A stretch of 64,000 bases of DNA from the NCBI GenBank assembly GCA_037349315.1, contig JBAIAC010000057.1, positions 8,339,501 to 8,403,500 of the forward strand. The letters are read 5' to 3'. Below the pieces are notes generated by a model, which did not search any database, was not told the origin of the DNA, and worked only from the letters and a program-made list of their open reading frames with translations. Below, piece after piece: positions 1 through 12,186 of this stretch. Made by a program: the position numbers and the translations under genes. The stretch's first letter is position 1, and every line of letters starts with the position of its first letter. The DNA is from Chelydra serpentina. Taxonomy: Eukaryota > Chordata > Testudines > Chelydridae.

Positions 1-1185
1 AATGTGGCTTAATGTGGCTTTTTTATAATGTGGCTAATAAGAAAAATTTAAAACCACAAGTGTGGCTAGCATCGAATTTCTATTGGACACCGCTGGTCTA
101 GGAGCTAGAGGCTGGAGATGCTTTCAGATAGTTAGTCCTCTAGTGCAGGGACTCTCTCTCTGTCTGTACAGCACCCAACACAATGGGGCCCTAATCCTGA
201 TTAGTCATAATATAAATGTTTAACAATCAGCTTGATTCTGTTCTGCCCCGGCCAAGCTGTGTGAACTTGGACAAGTTACATCATCTCTCTATACCTCAGT
301 TTCCCCACCTGTCGAAATGGCTATACATTTGATATACAGATTTTTAGAAGACTAGGAACACACCAATCCGTGAATAAGATTTTGCATTTGCAAAATTCAC
401 CACCTCTCAATCTGAGCTGTTCAGAAATGGCATGTGAGCCATGAAAAGTGTGTTTTACTGAATGGTGTAACTAATATGCTCTGGTTTTAGCCGGCCCATT
501 GTGTCTGAGCTGGCTGTTGTTTTACCAGGATTAAACCCTTGGTAGTTAACTGACTCTTAATGGTAGCAACCACAAAGCAACGCTACAACAGCCCAGCTGT
601 TCAATCAAGCGATTTGTATATTTCAGTTCTGCCAGTTAAATAGAGTGATGTCGCTATGTATTAATAGTATGATCAGGAGCAGAGCCAGTGGGCAGCAGGC
701 AGGCATAGATGGGAAGTAAGTGCTCTCTTTGCTTCAGTTTAACTCCTTTTCTATCTTATTCTAACCGCTAACCCATCAGCACCAAGAATAGCATTTGCGG
801 TTATTAAAAGCATCTGTCGGTCCATTTTGCCGCTGCAGCTGGTGCTAACCTCAATCTCTCTGTCTCTTGCCTCTGCTGTGTTGAGTGATCAGCAGGGGGT
901 GCTAATTTAAACCGGAGAGGGGCAGATTGACATTGGCTATAGCAGAAAAGACCCACAGAGATATTAAAATTCTACCTGAAAAGGGGATGAGAACAGAGAA
1001 CTGATTGGCTGGCCTGCTTCTCCTACAGAGCTGCAGCCCCATCCGAAAACAGAAAGCTCTGAGCTAGCATGCTGGCCTCTCGTTGTGAATGTATTTCATT
1101 TGCAGCAGTGAATGGTGGGCAGTATGTTGAAACTGCATTGCCTGAGTCTAGCAGTTCAGTAACCCCTGGTTTGTCCAACTTGTGG
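1..1185. other. Intergenic, no gene seen
   Basis: No coding signal is recognisable here. A MIR-like SINE piece lies at about 247..335. Around 165..225 is a fragment of the common reptile repeat with a 'tacagcacc...caatgggg' core. The rest looks like unique intergenic DNA. In the human genome the gene upstream of LDLRAP1 is MACO1, but I see no MACO1 coding exon here. Confidence 0.6.
247..335 (+). repeat. MIR-like SINE fragment
   Basis: The stretch has the MIR core order: 'tgtgaacttggacaagttac', then 'ctcagtttccccacctgt', then an 'aaatggc' segment. This matches the conserved centre of the amniote MIR family in the forward orientation. The tRNA-like head is missing. Confidence 0.7.
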
Positions 1186-1193
1186 CAGGCTAA

Positions 1194-4100
1194 CAGGGCC
1201 GGTCACAACATCTTGGCACCTGAGACAGGGAGCTCAAATGACGCCCCCTTGCTTGGGCCAAAACTTTGAAAGGTCTCGATTCTGCCTTCTTCCTGTTCTA
1301 CTCCTCTCAGGTACTGCTCTGCTACCTACCCCAATAAAGGAGAACTAACGACTTAAAATGCCTTGTTCAAAAATTTTAAGTAACACTTAACTTTCAAACG
1401 CCTGAACAGCAAATGTAACTTTTCCTGTCTGCATAGTAAACACTGGCATGTTTATCTGTTTGAATAATCAAAGTGCTGCTTTCCGTGCCTTCTTGGTTGC
1501 AAAGATTTAAACTGCTTCCTGAAGGTCCACAGTCTGGGCCAGCTCATGCTCTATTGAGATGATTGCAAGGCCGACCAGCCTCTCCTGTGTCATTGTGGAG
1601 CGTGGATGTGTTTTTATTAACTGCAGCTTGGAGAAGCTGCGTTCTCCATTGGCAGCTGTTACAGGAAGTGTTAGAAGTATGCGCAGAGCAACAAAAGCAT
1701 TTGGAAAGAGGGTGGTCATCTTATTTGTGCACATATATTCCAGAACAGCCTTTGGAGTTGATCCTCCTGAAATGTATCTTGAAAGGGCTGTCAGTTCATC
1801 ACCTAAATCACTCGCATCAATATTGCGCATGTCATCATGTGTCAGCACTGTCTCTAGTGCCCTGCATTGCTGGTGCAGGTCTTCTTCAGGTATAGTGAGG
1901 AGTTTTGGAATATCATACAACATCCCAAATATACTGTTGTGTTCCTTGACCTGCATGAAACGTTCTTCAACTGACTGTATTGCACAATCTAGCACCTGGT
2001 TAAAGAATTCAACTTTGAATTACTGTTTGGGGTCTCTTATGGGATTATCCCGTACCTCGTAATCAAAATGTCGTCTCCTTCAGTGACTCTTGTATTCTTG
2101 AATGGGTGGGAAAATAGCTTCAGTGTGAAGTTCCTCTGCCAACTTCTGTGCGCTCTTCAGAACGTTTTGAAATCCTTCATCTGACCGGTAAGACTGTAGG
2201 TCTGACTTTGCTTTGTCCAGTTCTTCCATTGCTCCAGATATATCAAGGTCAACACCTTGGAGTCTCTTGCTTACAACATTTATTTCAAACAGTACATCAT
2301 GCCACAACACTAAGCCACACAGAAATGTGAAGTTATGTATGTTTCTGGTGATTCCATTTCCCTCTGCCACTGTTCTCCCACCAACAGTTCCTGCCATAGC
2401 ATTATCCTCCATAATGGCAACTATGGCATCATCTATCTTCCCAATTTGGTGTTTGATAGGCTTTATCGCCTCCACTCGACTTTCCCATCATGTGGCACTC
2501 AGTGGTTTCAGTGTCAGAGAGGATGTTCCCAGATGTTGCTTCAAAATTTGCCATCGATGAGTTGATGCAGAGAAAAATACATAGATGCTTTGAATTACAT
2601 TAAAAAATTCAGCAGCCTCGCTAGAAGCTGATGCTGCATCACTGGCCACATAAGTTCAATGAATGAGAACTGCATGGGACAAAAAAAGCTCGAGGGTTTA
2701 ACCCTCGGATCCATGTCTGCACTCCTCTGTTCTTTTCTCTCATGTTGGCACCATTATCGTAGCCCTGACCTCTCATGCCAGCTATCACAATTCCCGTATC
2801 TTTCAGCTTTTTAAGAAGCACATTTGTCATACCAGCTCCTGTAGTATCATCAATGTCAATAAATTCTAGAAAATGCTCTGTGACAGTCACCATTACAGGG
2901 ACATTTTCACTAGGTTCTGTTGTTGTTACAAAACGCACCATTCAAGTCTTTCGTTCCATATGGCTGATGTCAGGTGTGCAGTCCAGAATAACAGAGTAAT
3001 ATCTTGCTGACTTCAGATCTGCCACAATCTTCTGTTTGACTTTTGTTGCCAGTAACTGTATGATCTCATTTTAATTGTTTTTCCAAGGTAGTGGTGTGTG
3101 TACATTTCTTGGGTGGTGACTCTTCTTAGGTGCTCCTGGAGTACAGCATCAAACTCAGCCATCAGCTCCACAATTTTAAGGAAGTTTCCATTGTTTGGCA
3201 CATACAGCTGATCTGAAGTGCCACGCAGTGCTAGGTTTTGGGTAACAAGCATTCTCACAATGGCAATGAGCCTTTTCAGAACATTTTGCCAGTAAAGAGA
3301 CTCTGATGCAATCTTCTCTTGATGCTGATCATCTATAGTGGCCTTTAACTTTAGTCTCATCTCAAGCTCTTTCCACCTATGGTGATTTGCTGCCTTCTCA
3401 TGGCATGCCAGATTTCTAGCCAGATTTTTCCAGTCCTTTGTTCCTGTAGAACCCAATGTGGCTGGAACATTAGACTGGAAGAGTTTGCAACAAAAACAGT
3501 ATGCAGCATTCTGGGTTTTTGAGTACATAAGCCATGGCCTCTCCACTTTGTCACCGTTGGGGATTTCACGCCAGTAACGTGTTGGATGGAAACTTCTATT
3601 TTCATTGTCTTTGGGGAACATGACGTTTTTCACTTGCTGTGGCCCATGCAGTACAAGGAAGTCCCTCAGGCAACTGCTCAAGTGGGTCCACAGTCCTGGA
3701 TCATCTAGAGCTAAGGAACTAAACTCAGCAGCTGTTTCTTGCGCCTCCACCACACTCTTCTCTGATCTACACTTTTCTTCAGGAATGTGCCTGGTTACAT
3801 CCATTTGGGATGGAGATATGGATGCTGCAGTAGCTGCCAGGTCACCTGCACTCTGACTAACTGGAAGATCAGGCATCTCCTCACCACTCACATCCTCACT
3901 GGGGCCGGAAGGCTCACCGTGAACATTTGTGTCTGTGTATCTCAGGAGAGCTCCTTCCTGCTTAGATAGAAAAGCTTCCTTTGCTTGCTTTCATTTTCTG
4001 AATGCTGCCCCCGAGAGGCGTTTTCTTCTTTCACTCATGACTGTTGTTCTGTGCCAGCTATAGCGGCTCTCAACACTCAGTTGAAGGGGACAAATAAGCA

Positions 4101-4504
4101 GGCTGGTAGCAGGGCCTGACTGAGGGAAAATATCAGCGTCTTAAGGGCCTAACTGGCTCCTATAACTTCAGTTAACTGCCTGTTCTCCTCAAGTGGGTTC
4201 AGGAAACAGGAAGCTCCCTGAGAAGCTGGTGTTAATCAGTCAGGCTCCTGGGGGTGCTAGAGAGGTACAGAAGAGGCTCCTCCTCCTCTCTCTCCCTGCA
4301 GCTCCTGCTGCTTTCTGTTCTTCCCTCTCACCTTTTCTCCTGCCTGCCTGTTATGTCTCTTGTGCCCTCCTTCCTCCAGCACAGCACTCCCCCGTCTCTG
4401 TGCATCTAGAGCAGAGAATACGGATGCACCAGCAGCAGACACAGTTTTCTACACTCTGGGTCCTAGCGGCCGCCTCAGTTCACCTCATGGTAAGGCCAGC
4501 CCTG
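1194..4504 (-). mobile_element. Complete but dead hAT DNA transposon (3.3 kb)
   Basis: The left end reads CAGGGCCGGTC and the inverted right end reads CAGGGCTGGCC, which form short imperfect terminal inverted repeats. The element is flanked by a perfect 8-bp direct repeat, CAGGCTAA, at 1186..1193 and 4505..4512. That is the size hAT transposases make. The interior carries a transposase reading frame on the minus strand (about 4038 down to 1507) broken by frameshifts and stops. The 5' untranslated part of the element (4039..4504 on the minus strand) is non-coding. The perfect duplication argues that the whole element arrived as one unit. Confidence 0.9.
1507..4038 (-). pseudogene. Broken hAT transposase, ZMYM1-like (TTF zinc finger, DUF4371, hAT dimerisation)
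   Basis: The reading frame starts at an ATG at 4038 and ends near 1507, about 840 codons. From the N-terminus it shows a TTF-type zinc finger region with the motif CFCCKLF (near 3500), a DUF4371-type segment containing NNGNFLKIVELMAEFD (near 3190), the acidic motifs DCTPDISH (near 2970) and GYDNGANM (near 2763..2741), and PCSSHSLNL (near 2660). A C-terminal dimerisation domain holds GERSFSKLQLIK (near 1640). This is the layout of ZMYM1-like hAT proteins. Lesions: a TGA at codon 16 (3993..3991), a one-base loss in the A run at 3069..3072, a TGA at 2944..2942, a frame change near 2650, and further stops near 2490, 2080 and 2030. It cannot make a full protein. It lies inside the element bounded by the CAGGCTAA duplication, so it is a transposon relic and not a domesticated host gene. 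Confidence 0.9.
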
Positions 4505-4512
4505 CAGGCTAA

Positions 4513-4934
4513 CACACTGGTGAGGAGAGAGAGAACGAATGAGCACGAGGCGGGAGATATTGACGGAATCATTCTTCTCTGACTCTGGGACAATAGCCAG
4601 AGATCTGATCGTTTAAAAGGGTCGCCTCCCTCTAAAGAGCTGTCTGAACTCTGGTTCCCTTCCGCCAGCCCCTTCCCATTCCAGAAGGATCTGCCTTCAT
4701 TTCCCCTGCTGCTCAGCTCCCTTTTCATCCCCTTGAGACCTCAAAATCACCTTGACCCGCTACCCTCCTCAAAGCGTCGTAGGGTCACACTCTGTATCCA
4801 ATTAACAGCTACACCCAGTACCCAGCATCCAGCCAATCCCCTCCCTCCAGGGGAGAGACACCCCACACACACACCCGCACAGCTGCCAGGCGGGCTCCTG
4901 GCAGTGAACAAACAACAATCAAACTGTCACTGAG
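4513..4934. other. Intergenic, no gene seen
   Basis: No recognised feature apart from a short CA tract near 4862..4880. Confidence 0.5.
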
Positions 4935-5223
4935 GGTATATCTACAATGCAGCGGGGATTCCCAGGCCGGGTAGAGAGACTCACACTAACTAGCATGCTA
5001 ACAATAGGAGCATGGAAGTTGTGACGCTGACAGCGGCTCTGGCTAGCCCCCCAAGCTCAGAACCAGGGGGTGAGGTGGGCTTGGACTGGGCTGGCTAGCC
5101 CAATCCATCACCAGGGCCACAGCGGCCACACTGCTCTTGGCAGTGCCTTGACTCCAGATGAGCTAGCGTGAAACTGTCTACCTGTGCCAGGAATCACACC
5201 ACCCAGCTGCAGGGTATGTACCC
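4935..5223. repeat. Harbinger-like MITE, degraded
   Basis: The segment begins GGGTATATCTACA and ends with GTACCC, resembling the 'GGGTA(C/T)GTCTAC' ends of the better preserved element at 13100..13578. The interior has 'gctagc' and 'agcatgcta' palindromes typical of that group. No convincing target duplication remains. Confidence 0.45.
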
Positions 5224-6189
5224 TCTGGGCTGCCTCCTGGGAGGTGTCAAACACCTCAGCGCCCATTGACTTCAAGGTCCCATTGACTCAGCGCCTTTGC
5301 AGGAGGGTAGGGCCCAAAGAACCATGTTTCTCCCTGGCTTTGATGCCGACGGTAGCTCAGACAGTGGTTGCAATTGCAAAGTTGGGGGCCTGAGGCTCCA
5401 AACCAGCGAAGCACAGCTGGGGTCTCAGAACCCGCTTCTCCCATTCGGATGCTGAAGGCTGCAACCTCATAATCGTCTTAGAGAAAAGGGCTGCCAGAAA
5501 TATTAATGCTCGGGGGCGGGAGGAGGGCACAGATGGCCAAATGTTGACGGAGCTCCCGGCTGCCTGGCTGAGAGCCCAGGGGCATTAAGATGAAAGCAAT
5601 TGTTCTACAGATGCACAATTTTTCTGATAAACCAACTTCTCTCAGCTAATGACAAGATGGGAACCTTGTAACTGAACAGCAGGCAATACAGATTTTCTGG
5701 TACATTTTTGATGGAGTTTTAAAATAATGAGGTTTGTAAAAACTCCAAGAGTTTGAGTACAAAAAAAGCTCCCTGCCCCTTCCATCATCTCCTCCCGTCA
5801 CACGGCAGCAGCTGCTGAGGTGCAGCTTCTGCCGAGCGGCCAGGTGACACGAACGTTTGCGGAGCTGGTTCAATGCTCCGCCGGGGCAATAAACGCAGCA
5901 GTTATTGTTGCTGGCAGGACGGACGAGGCTGGGCTCAAGTCAGCTCTCGCAAGGTGAGGCTGGGTCTGTACTTGGAAGGGAGACTCCCAAAGGCGCCTCC
6001 TCCCCCCTCGAGGCACTAGCAGCACATTTTGCCTTTGAGCGGGTTCCAAACTGATGTCCCAGCAGGGTGCTGTGTAACTGGAGGTAATGTAATGTCTGTG
6101 GGGAGATACGTTAATCAATGTTCTGTGTGATGACTTACTAATACCGAGCCCTTACGGGACACTTTTCATCAGGAGACTTCAAAGTGCTC
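5224..6189. other. Intergenic, no gene seen
   Basis: I see no coding, RNA or repeat feature I can support in this stretch. Confidence 0.5.
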
Positions 6190-6330
6190 TGCAAAACAGC
6201 ATTATCTGCATTTTACAGATGGGGAAACTGAGTCACGGAGCTGTGAAATGACGCGTCCAAGCAGGCCAGAGGCACAGCCAGAAAAGTAACCCAGGTCTCC
6301 TGAGTCTCAGGCCAAAGCTCTTTCTGTAAG
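6190..6330 (-). repeat. MIR-like SINE
   Basis: Read on the plus strand it shows 'attttacagatggggaaact' followed by 'gagtcacggag' and 'caagcaggccagaggcacagcc', which is the MIR core in reverse orientation. The length suggests the central two thirds of the element. Confidence 0.75.
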
Positions 6331-9300
6331 AGCTGGCTGTTAAAGGTGTCCAGGCCCCAACTTGGGTAACTGCATTTTGTCTCCCTTAATTCCTCCTGCC
6401 GTTTCAAATTGCTCCGGTCAGCTTCTTCCCTTCCTGGCCTAAATAGCTACCAGCGTCGTTGGATCTCTGTGGCAGGGAGAAGCCGTTTCTCTACGGCTTA
6501 TCAGTCTGGCTGTAAATCACTTTGAGACGATCGCTATTTGGAGATGGGCGCTGTAAGCCATTAGCGTTATTACAGTTGTTACTACAAATGATGACCCAAC
6601 ACATTTCAAAACTTTGCACGGGGTCTCTTCCACACTCAGCGTCTTCCCTGGGAGAATTCACTGAACATGCCCCATCATAAAGAGCAAAGCACCGGCTGAA
6701 CTGGGATAATTACCAGTGCAAGGGATTTTGATGACTCGATGCAAGAGGTTGGCACCCACTGATGTAACCAATGGCTCCGAATGCCTGGGTTCTGGTTTGT
6801 TTGGGGCTCAGGTGTGTGTAGACGGAGGTGTTTCTGCCTAGACTGTAAACCCCCACCCCCTTCCCTGCCCGCTCTCAATTCCCCAGGGGCGGTTCCAAGG
6901 TTGAGGTCCCCGAGTGTGGGTGAAGCTTGCATTGCTGACTTCTCTGTTATAAATGTCTTTGGTCACCCTGACAAGGTGGGTGAAGTAACATTTTTTTCTT
7001 GGACCAACGTCTGTTGGTGAGAGAATCAAGCTCTTGAGCTTGCACAGAACTCTCCTTCAATTCTCCATGATAACGCTCTGCTTGCTGATTTCTGAGCCAG
7101 CTGCTGCAAGGATTTCACCATAGCTTGACAATGGGGTGGAATGAAAAAGGACAATGCCCCGAGCACTAGCTGAAGGACAAGTCTCCCGCACTGGTTGGAA
7201 ACAGAACCCCGAGACTCTCTCCAAAAATGATAAGGACGCATCAAGAGCCCAAGAACGCTGCAGTCCAGTCCCCTATTAAACTGCTTGGTGAGAAGTAATA
7301 ATGACAAAAGTGCACTTAAGGCTATTTGCTTCCCGAAGGAGAACAGTTAAGGGCTTTGTGCAGATCGCTGATGTTATTAAAAGGATGTGGGGGGAACAGG
7401 GGGAAGGACACTTGTCAGCCTTAAGTGAAATTCATAAAAGATGTTTTATGCAGCAGGCCGTATTTAAATCCAAGGGACAATTTGAGCTGTTTTATGGGTA
7501 ATGTCATCTCTCCAGACAGGAAGCCACATTTTACAAACTGAATATGTTTGGGACTAAGTTTGCAGGGAAGTAGATGCTGAAGGTATTGCAATGAGCAAAG
7601 TGTGACATATGGTAGAACAAACTTAACCCTTCATTTCCTTTCACTTGACTAAGGATCACTGGTCCCATGGTTCTTTATGACCATGGAAGAGATCCAGGTT
7701 TGATTCTTGACCCCAGCATGGTGTCCGTTAGCGGGCCTGTGCTGCTGAAAGTGGGTTGTCATCTACCATTGCTGTTCATTCTCAAATGACTGCCATGTTC
7801 CACCCCAGAGGCAGCTGCATTTCAGTGCCGGGTGAAGTGATTTCCTGAAGTACTGTGGGATCTTTCTGGATGAAACGTGCTATCACCCCCACCCTTTCCC
7901 CACCAAAATCCCTTCCTTACAACTCACTTCTGCCTCATTGCTCATTATAATTGAGTCAATACTAACAGTACAGGACAACTGAACCATCAATACATGCACT
8001 TGCCTAAGCAAAGCAACCATGCAGTCTTGTTATCTCATTCATCTTCACCCGTACCCTCCTTTACAGTTTGCTAACCACACTCGTCGTACCGACTCTAAAG
8101 TTAGGTTGCGAGATTCTTGGGGCAGTGATCACATCCCGCTGTTTGCTCTGTGAATTGCCTAGCATGGTCTGGGGCTCTGTAAAGTAATGCAAATAATAAT
8201 ATAAATGGTTCCAGGTTGATTCATAGGCCACCACGGATTCACAGCCTCCTGCCTATTGAGGACAATGCAGTGAGCCCAGAAGATGGCTTAGGGGGAGATT
8301 TTCTGAGGCATAGGTAGGAGTTTAAGGGACTTCTCGATGGGAGACTAGCACCAGGCAGATATCAACAGCCCTTGCCCCATTTCCTCCACGAAGCTCAGGA
8401 ATGTGTGTCTTCCAAAGTGGGGAGGAAACTTTGACAGCCCAGAGCAGCCCTTGTCTGCGGTCGGACATGGGGCATGCTCTCACACACGGTCACTTTCCTC
8501 TTGGCCATGGATTCTGGGTTTCCATTTTTTGGCAGTGAGCTCAGAAGATTTGCAGATGAAACGTTGCACAGCAGAGGAGTGGAGCCGGAGTGAGGAGAAG
8601 CAGCAAGTGGTAGATGTCAGTGCACCACCGTATCACCTCTCCTCTTGTCTCACTGCCAGTTCCCCCGAGATTAATGCCGGAAGCACACAGCAAACGCCTC
8701 GGTGGGGGGAAAAAAATCTTCTCCCCAGTTGGGATTTCCATCAACTGCTGCCAATACTTTTGTTTGTCGTGAGAGTCACAAGCTTTCAGGATGCCATTGG
8801 GGTCCACCACACGGTCATGTTTCCAAATAAAAGCGGATTGCTTAGGTCTGCAGGCACCACGGGCCATTCTTAGGCTATCTGAGCTGCATTACTTAGACGA
8901 TGAAAAGGGAGTTGAGCCAGGGTGCGATCTCTTCTTTTCAGACCCTTCGAACATCACCGTTTTCTGAGATTGCTTTGTAACCTCACCCTCACTCCCCTGG
9001 GATTGAGGATTTTTGTTTTTCCTCCTTGCACTTCTAGAAATTCTTGAGATTCTCCTAGATTTTGTTGGCGGGGTGGAATAACTTGTCAGTCTTTCCTCTG
9101 GAACCATGGCCGCCTCTTCTGACTTGACTGCGCCGGTGCCCCTCCCAGCGTGGCTATGGGTCTTCTAAGACTAGAATGGACCGTCATGACAGCTGAGAGA
9201 GGTTCTTGTGGTGCTTATAGAGAGCATTAGAGCCCCTGATTCGACAAAGAAATGTCAAAAGGCCAACACTAGTCAGCCAGAGGGTCTGTGTGTGAAAGCA

Positions 9301-9434
9301 CACATTGCACTTGTGTAATATCCACCCTGGTGTAAATGTCTGTGTAGAGCAAAGGCCTACAGACGGGAAGGAACAGCTGGCCAGTGGCTAGAGAAGGAGA
9401 ACAGTGGTCAGGAGATCTCTCTCCTGCTCCCCAA
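6331..9434. other. Intergenic, no gene seen
   Basis: Open frames occur here by chance, but none has a recognisable domain, splice pattern or family match. Around 8155..8210 is a short piece of a dispersed repeat ending in 'gtaatgcaaataataat'. The remainder I cannot assign. Confidence 0.5.
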
Positions 9435-9485
9435 TCTGCTGCTGACATGCTGCATGACCTTGGACAAGTTGGAAAGAGGCTGTGT
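9435..9485 (+). repeat. MIR-like SINE fragment
   Basis: The string 'tgctgcatgaccttggacaa' is the MIR 'gtgtgaccttgggcaag' core. Only about 50 bases can be recognised. Confidence 0.5.
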
Positions 9486-9909
9486 GTTCTCTTGCGGCTG
9501 GGTCCAGGGCTGAGCCATGACGCCCTGGAGAGCACAGGGCACCGTGTTGCACGTAGCCAGGGTTATGTGCAAAGTAGCAATTACGTAATTGATGCATGGG
9601 ATATTACTTACAGTAAAGAGCTTGGAGGCAGGGATTAATGCGCTGGGTTAGCAGCACTCCATCTGGGCCTGCTTGGAAAGTAGCAGGGCGCTCTGCGACT
9701 TTGCCATGCACTGGTCCCTCCTGAGCTTTCCGGGGCCTCTTCCCAGCTGCTGGATTTCCTTTCCCGTTAAAATTAAAACACCCAGGCCGATGCATTTCAA
9801 AGCCTTTGCTTTACTTGGCTCGGTGAATCGCCCCTTCTCCAGGCCTCCGCTCTCCCCAGAAGATGGATTTTCTCAGGAGCCAAGGAAGGCGGGTAGGCTG
9901 GGGGTGGGG

Positions 9910-10246
9910 CAGAGCCGTAACTAGGAATTTCTGCGCCCGAGGCAGGGGCGCAGAAATTCCTAGGGGCTTACCCTCCGCCAAATTGCTGCCGAAGCCGCGG
10001 CACCGGCGGACCTCCCGCAGGCAAGCGGAAGCGGCTTTGGCGGCAGTTCGGCGGAGGGTATTTTTAGCAGCCGCCGAAGCGGAGGAGGCCTTCTCCACAC
10101 ACACCGGCGGACCTCCCGCAGGTAAGCGGGGGCGGCTTCGGTGGCGGGGGAGGACGGACACGCCTCTGGCAGCAGGCTTTTGCGCCCCTGCCAGCAATGC
10201 GCCCCGAGGCGAGTCCCTCACTCGCCTCACCCTCGTTACGGCCCTG
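9910..10246. mobile_element. hAT-type MITE with perfect 8-bp TSD
   Basis: The ends CAGAGCCGTAACTAGG and (inverted) CAGGGCCGTAACGAGG form terminal inverted repeats. A perfect 8-bp duplication GGGTGGGG lies at 9902..9909 and 10247..10254. The 337-bp interior is GC-rich and contains a direct repeat of about 28 bases around 'caccggcggacctcccgcag' at about 10001 and 10102. A long open frame (9863..10615) crosses it but results from GC richness. Confidence 0.85.
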
Positions 10247-10592
10247 GGGTGGGGATGGACGGCATGCGGAGGTCTCGCTATTGCCGAGCTGCCTAATTTC
10301 CCACCCCTGTCCAGCCAAAGAGGCACCTTCGGAAACGACAGATGGTTTGGGCCTGCAGTGGCGGTCAGCGCTACCGTTCTCAGCTGTCCTGATGCGGGAC
10401 GTTGGGCCCCCACACTGTGCTGGGCCAGTGGGTTGGGCCCCGGGCAAAGGAAGTGTCACTCAGCTGGAGGGACGAGGAGGGAGCCTGGTTTTGTTTTAAC
10501 TCGGTGCTGGGGGAAGGTGCCTGCCTGGCAGCCCCGGAGACCAGAGCGCTGTGTGCACAGAAAAGGCACAGTAGCGGCCCACAGGTGTGGGG

Positions 10593-10745
10593 ACCATTAT
10601 GATCATCTAGTCTGACCTACTGCACAATGCAGGCCACAGAATCTCTCCCACCCACTCCTACAATAAACCTCTCACCTGTGTCTCAGCTATTGAAGTCCTC
10701 AAATCATGGTTTAAAGACTTCAAGATGCAGAGAATCCTCCAGGCC
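10593..10745 (-). repeat. CR1 LINE 3' fragment
   Basis: On the plus strand it begins 'attatgatcatctagtctga' and ends with an 'agagaatcctccagg' motif. Both are hallmarks of the reverse complement of the CR1 3' region in sauropsids. Confidence 0.7.
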
Positions 10746-11630
10746 TTGGCTGGAAATCTCCCACGGCAGCGCTATCACTGGGGCAGCTCCCCTGGTTGGT
10801 AGTACTGCGGGGAGGAGGGACGGGGGCTCAGGCCTATTTACCACTGTGACATCTGGCCCTATTCTGAGCAAATGCCTGAGCCTTATCTGTGCTACGCCAC
10901 CCACTGCTGCTCCCACTGACAGAACTGCCACAGGGGAAGAGCTCCCCTCAGGTGGCTAATGTAGACACGGCCCAACGTCCTTCCGCCCTGCCCTGGGGGA
11001 GGGAGAGGGGAGTCTGGCCTTCATGGCCCATTCAGGCCTTGGCCTCTCTGACGGGACTGCCAACAAGAGGGACAGGCAGGCCCCATGGTGGAGGTGATTT
11101 CTGGGCTGTGGTGTGAGACCCACCACGCTCCCTTGACCCAAGGCCTCAAACGACCATTCCTCTTAGGCCCGGGCCGGATTTGAACTGGCGACAGACCGAG
11201 AGAGCAGCAAAGTCCTGGAAAGATGCAGGCTCTGGAAGAGCTTCTGAAACGAAAACGTTTCCTCGCAGCAGGTCCCTCTTCAAATCCATTCGCTGTAAGA
11301 CCTGAAGCAAACCACCCACAAGGTAGCGAACCCCTCTGCTCCGGGCTCTGCTGCGGATCTTACAGGAAAGCTCCAGTCATTAGCTCGGTTAACAATCGAA
11401 CGCAATAGCCGAATGTTGCCTTCTCTTGCACAGTGAATGGCCTCCCAGGGAGAGTTTTATTGATGATTCCCAGCATGAGCTCTCAACGGAACACTGCAGA
11501 GGACACAAGAAACTCCGCTCCCGTCGGAATGCCGGAGAAACAAGGAAGGACTTCCCAGTTGGTTACAAGGCAAGTTGTTATTTTGTAGCATTTTTCCCAT
11601 GCTTGATTGTAAACTCTTGGGGGCGGGGGC
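10746..11630. other. Intergenic, no gene seen
   Basis: No supported coding or RNA feature is present. Confidence 0.5.
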
Positions 11631-11639
11631 TGTCTTTTT

Positions 11640-11719
11640 GTTCTGTGTTTGTACAGCACCTAGCGCAGTGGGGTCCTGGCCTATGACTAGGGGTATCAGG
11701 CGTTACGGTAATAAAAATA
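11640..11719 (+). repeat. Dispersed amniote repeat with '(ata)n' tail
   Basis: This carries 'gtacagcacctagcgcagtg', then 'ggcgttacggtaataaaaat' and an AAT-rich tail. The same core occurs in the window near 165, 8160, 14510, 25080 and 58845, so it is a dispersed family. I cannot name it with certainty. Confidence 0.55.
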
Positions 11720-11727
11720 ATAATAAA

Positions 11728-12178
11728 TAGGGCCCTACCAAATTCACGGTCCGTTTTGCTCAATTTCATGGTCAAAGGATTTCAAAAATCATAAATGTCG
11801 TGATTTCAGATATTTAAATCTGAAATTTCACGGGGTTGTAACTGTAGGAGTCCTGACCCAGCTCTGACGGCAGGAGCTCAGAAGTGAGGGTGGCATGGTT
11901 CAGTATTGCCACCTTTACTTCTGCGCTGCTGCTGGCGGGGCGCTGCCTTCACAGCTGGGCGCTTGACCAGCTGTTGCCATGCTCCGGCCACCTAAGGCAG
12001 CGCACAAGGAAGGGTGGCAATACCGCCACCTTCCCCCTACCTCCCCACAACCGTCTTTTGAGTCGGGACCACCAGTCTGAGGAATGCTGGTCTCTCCTGT
12101 GAAATCTGTATAGGGTAAAAGACCAGATTTCACGGTCTGTGACACATTTTTCACAGCCGTGAATTTGGTAGGGCCCTA
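11728..12178. mobile_element. hAT-type MITE (451 bp) with long TIR and 8-bp TSD
   Basis: The ends are perfect 22-bp inverted repeats beginning TAGGGCCCTACCAAATTCAC. Flanking 8-mers are ATAATAAA (11720..11727) and ATAATAGA (12179..12186), a 7 of 8 match. The element inserted into the AAT-rich tail of the preceding dispersed repeat. A second, inner imperfect inverted repeat includes the motif 'gtggcaatac' near 12020 against 'gtattgccacc' near 11903. Confidence 0.88.
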
Positions 12179-12186
12179 ATAATAGA

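Noticed and set aside
1507..4038. Possible domesticated host ZMYM gene
   Set aside because: It lies inside a transposon bounded by a perfect 8-bp duplication and has multiple stops and frameshifts.
9863..10615. A 250-codon open frame
   Set aside because: It crosses both borders of a GC-rich hAT MITE and has no recognisable domain; GC richness explains the lack of stops.
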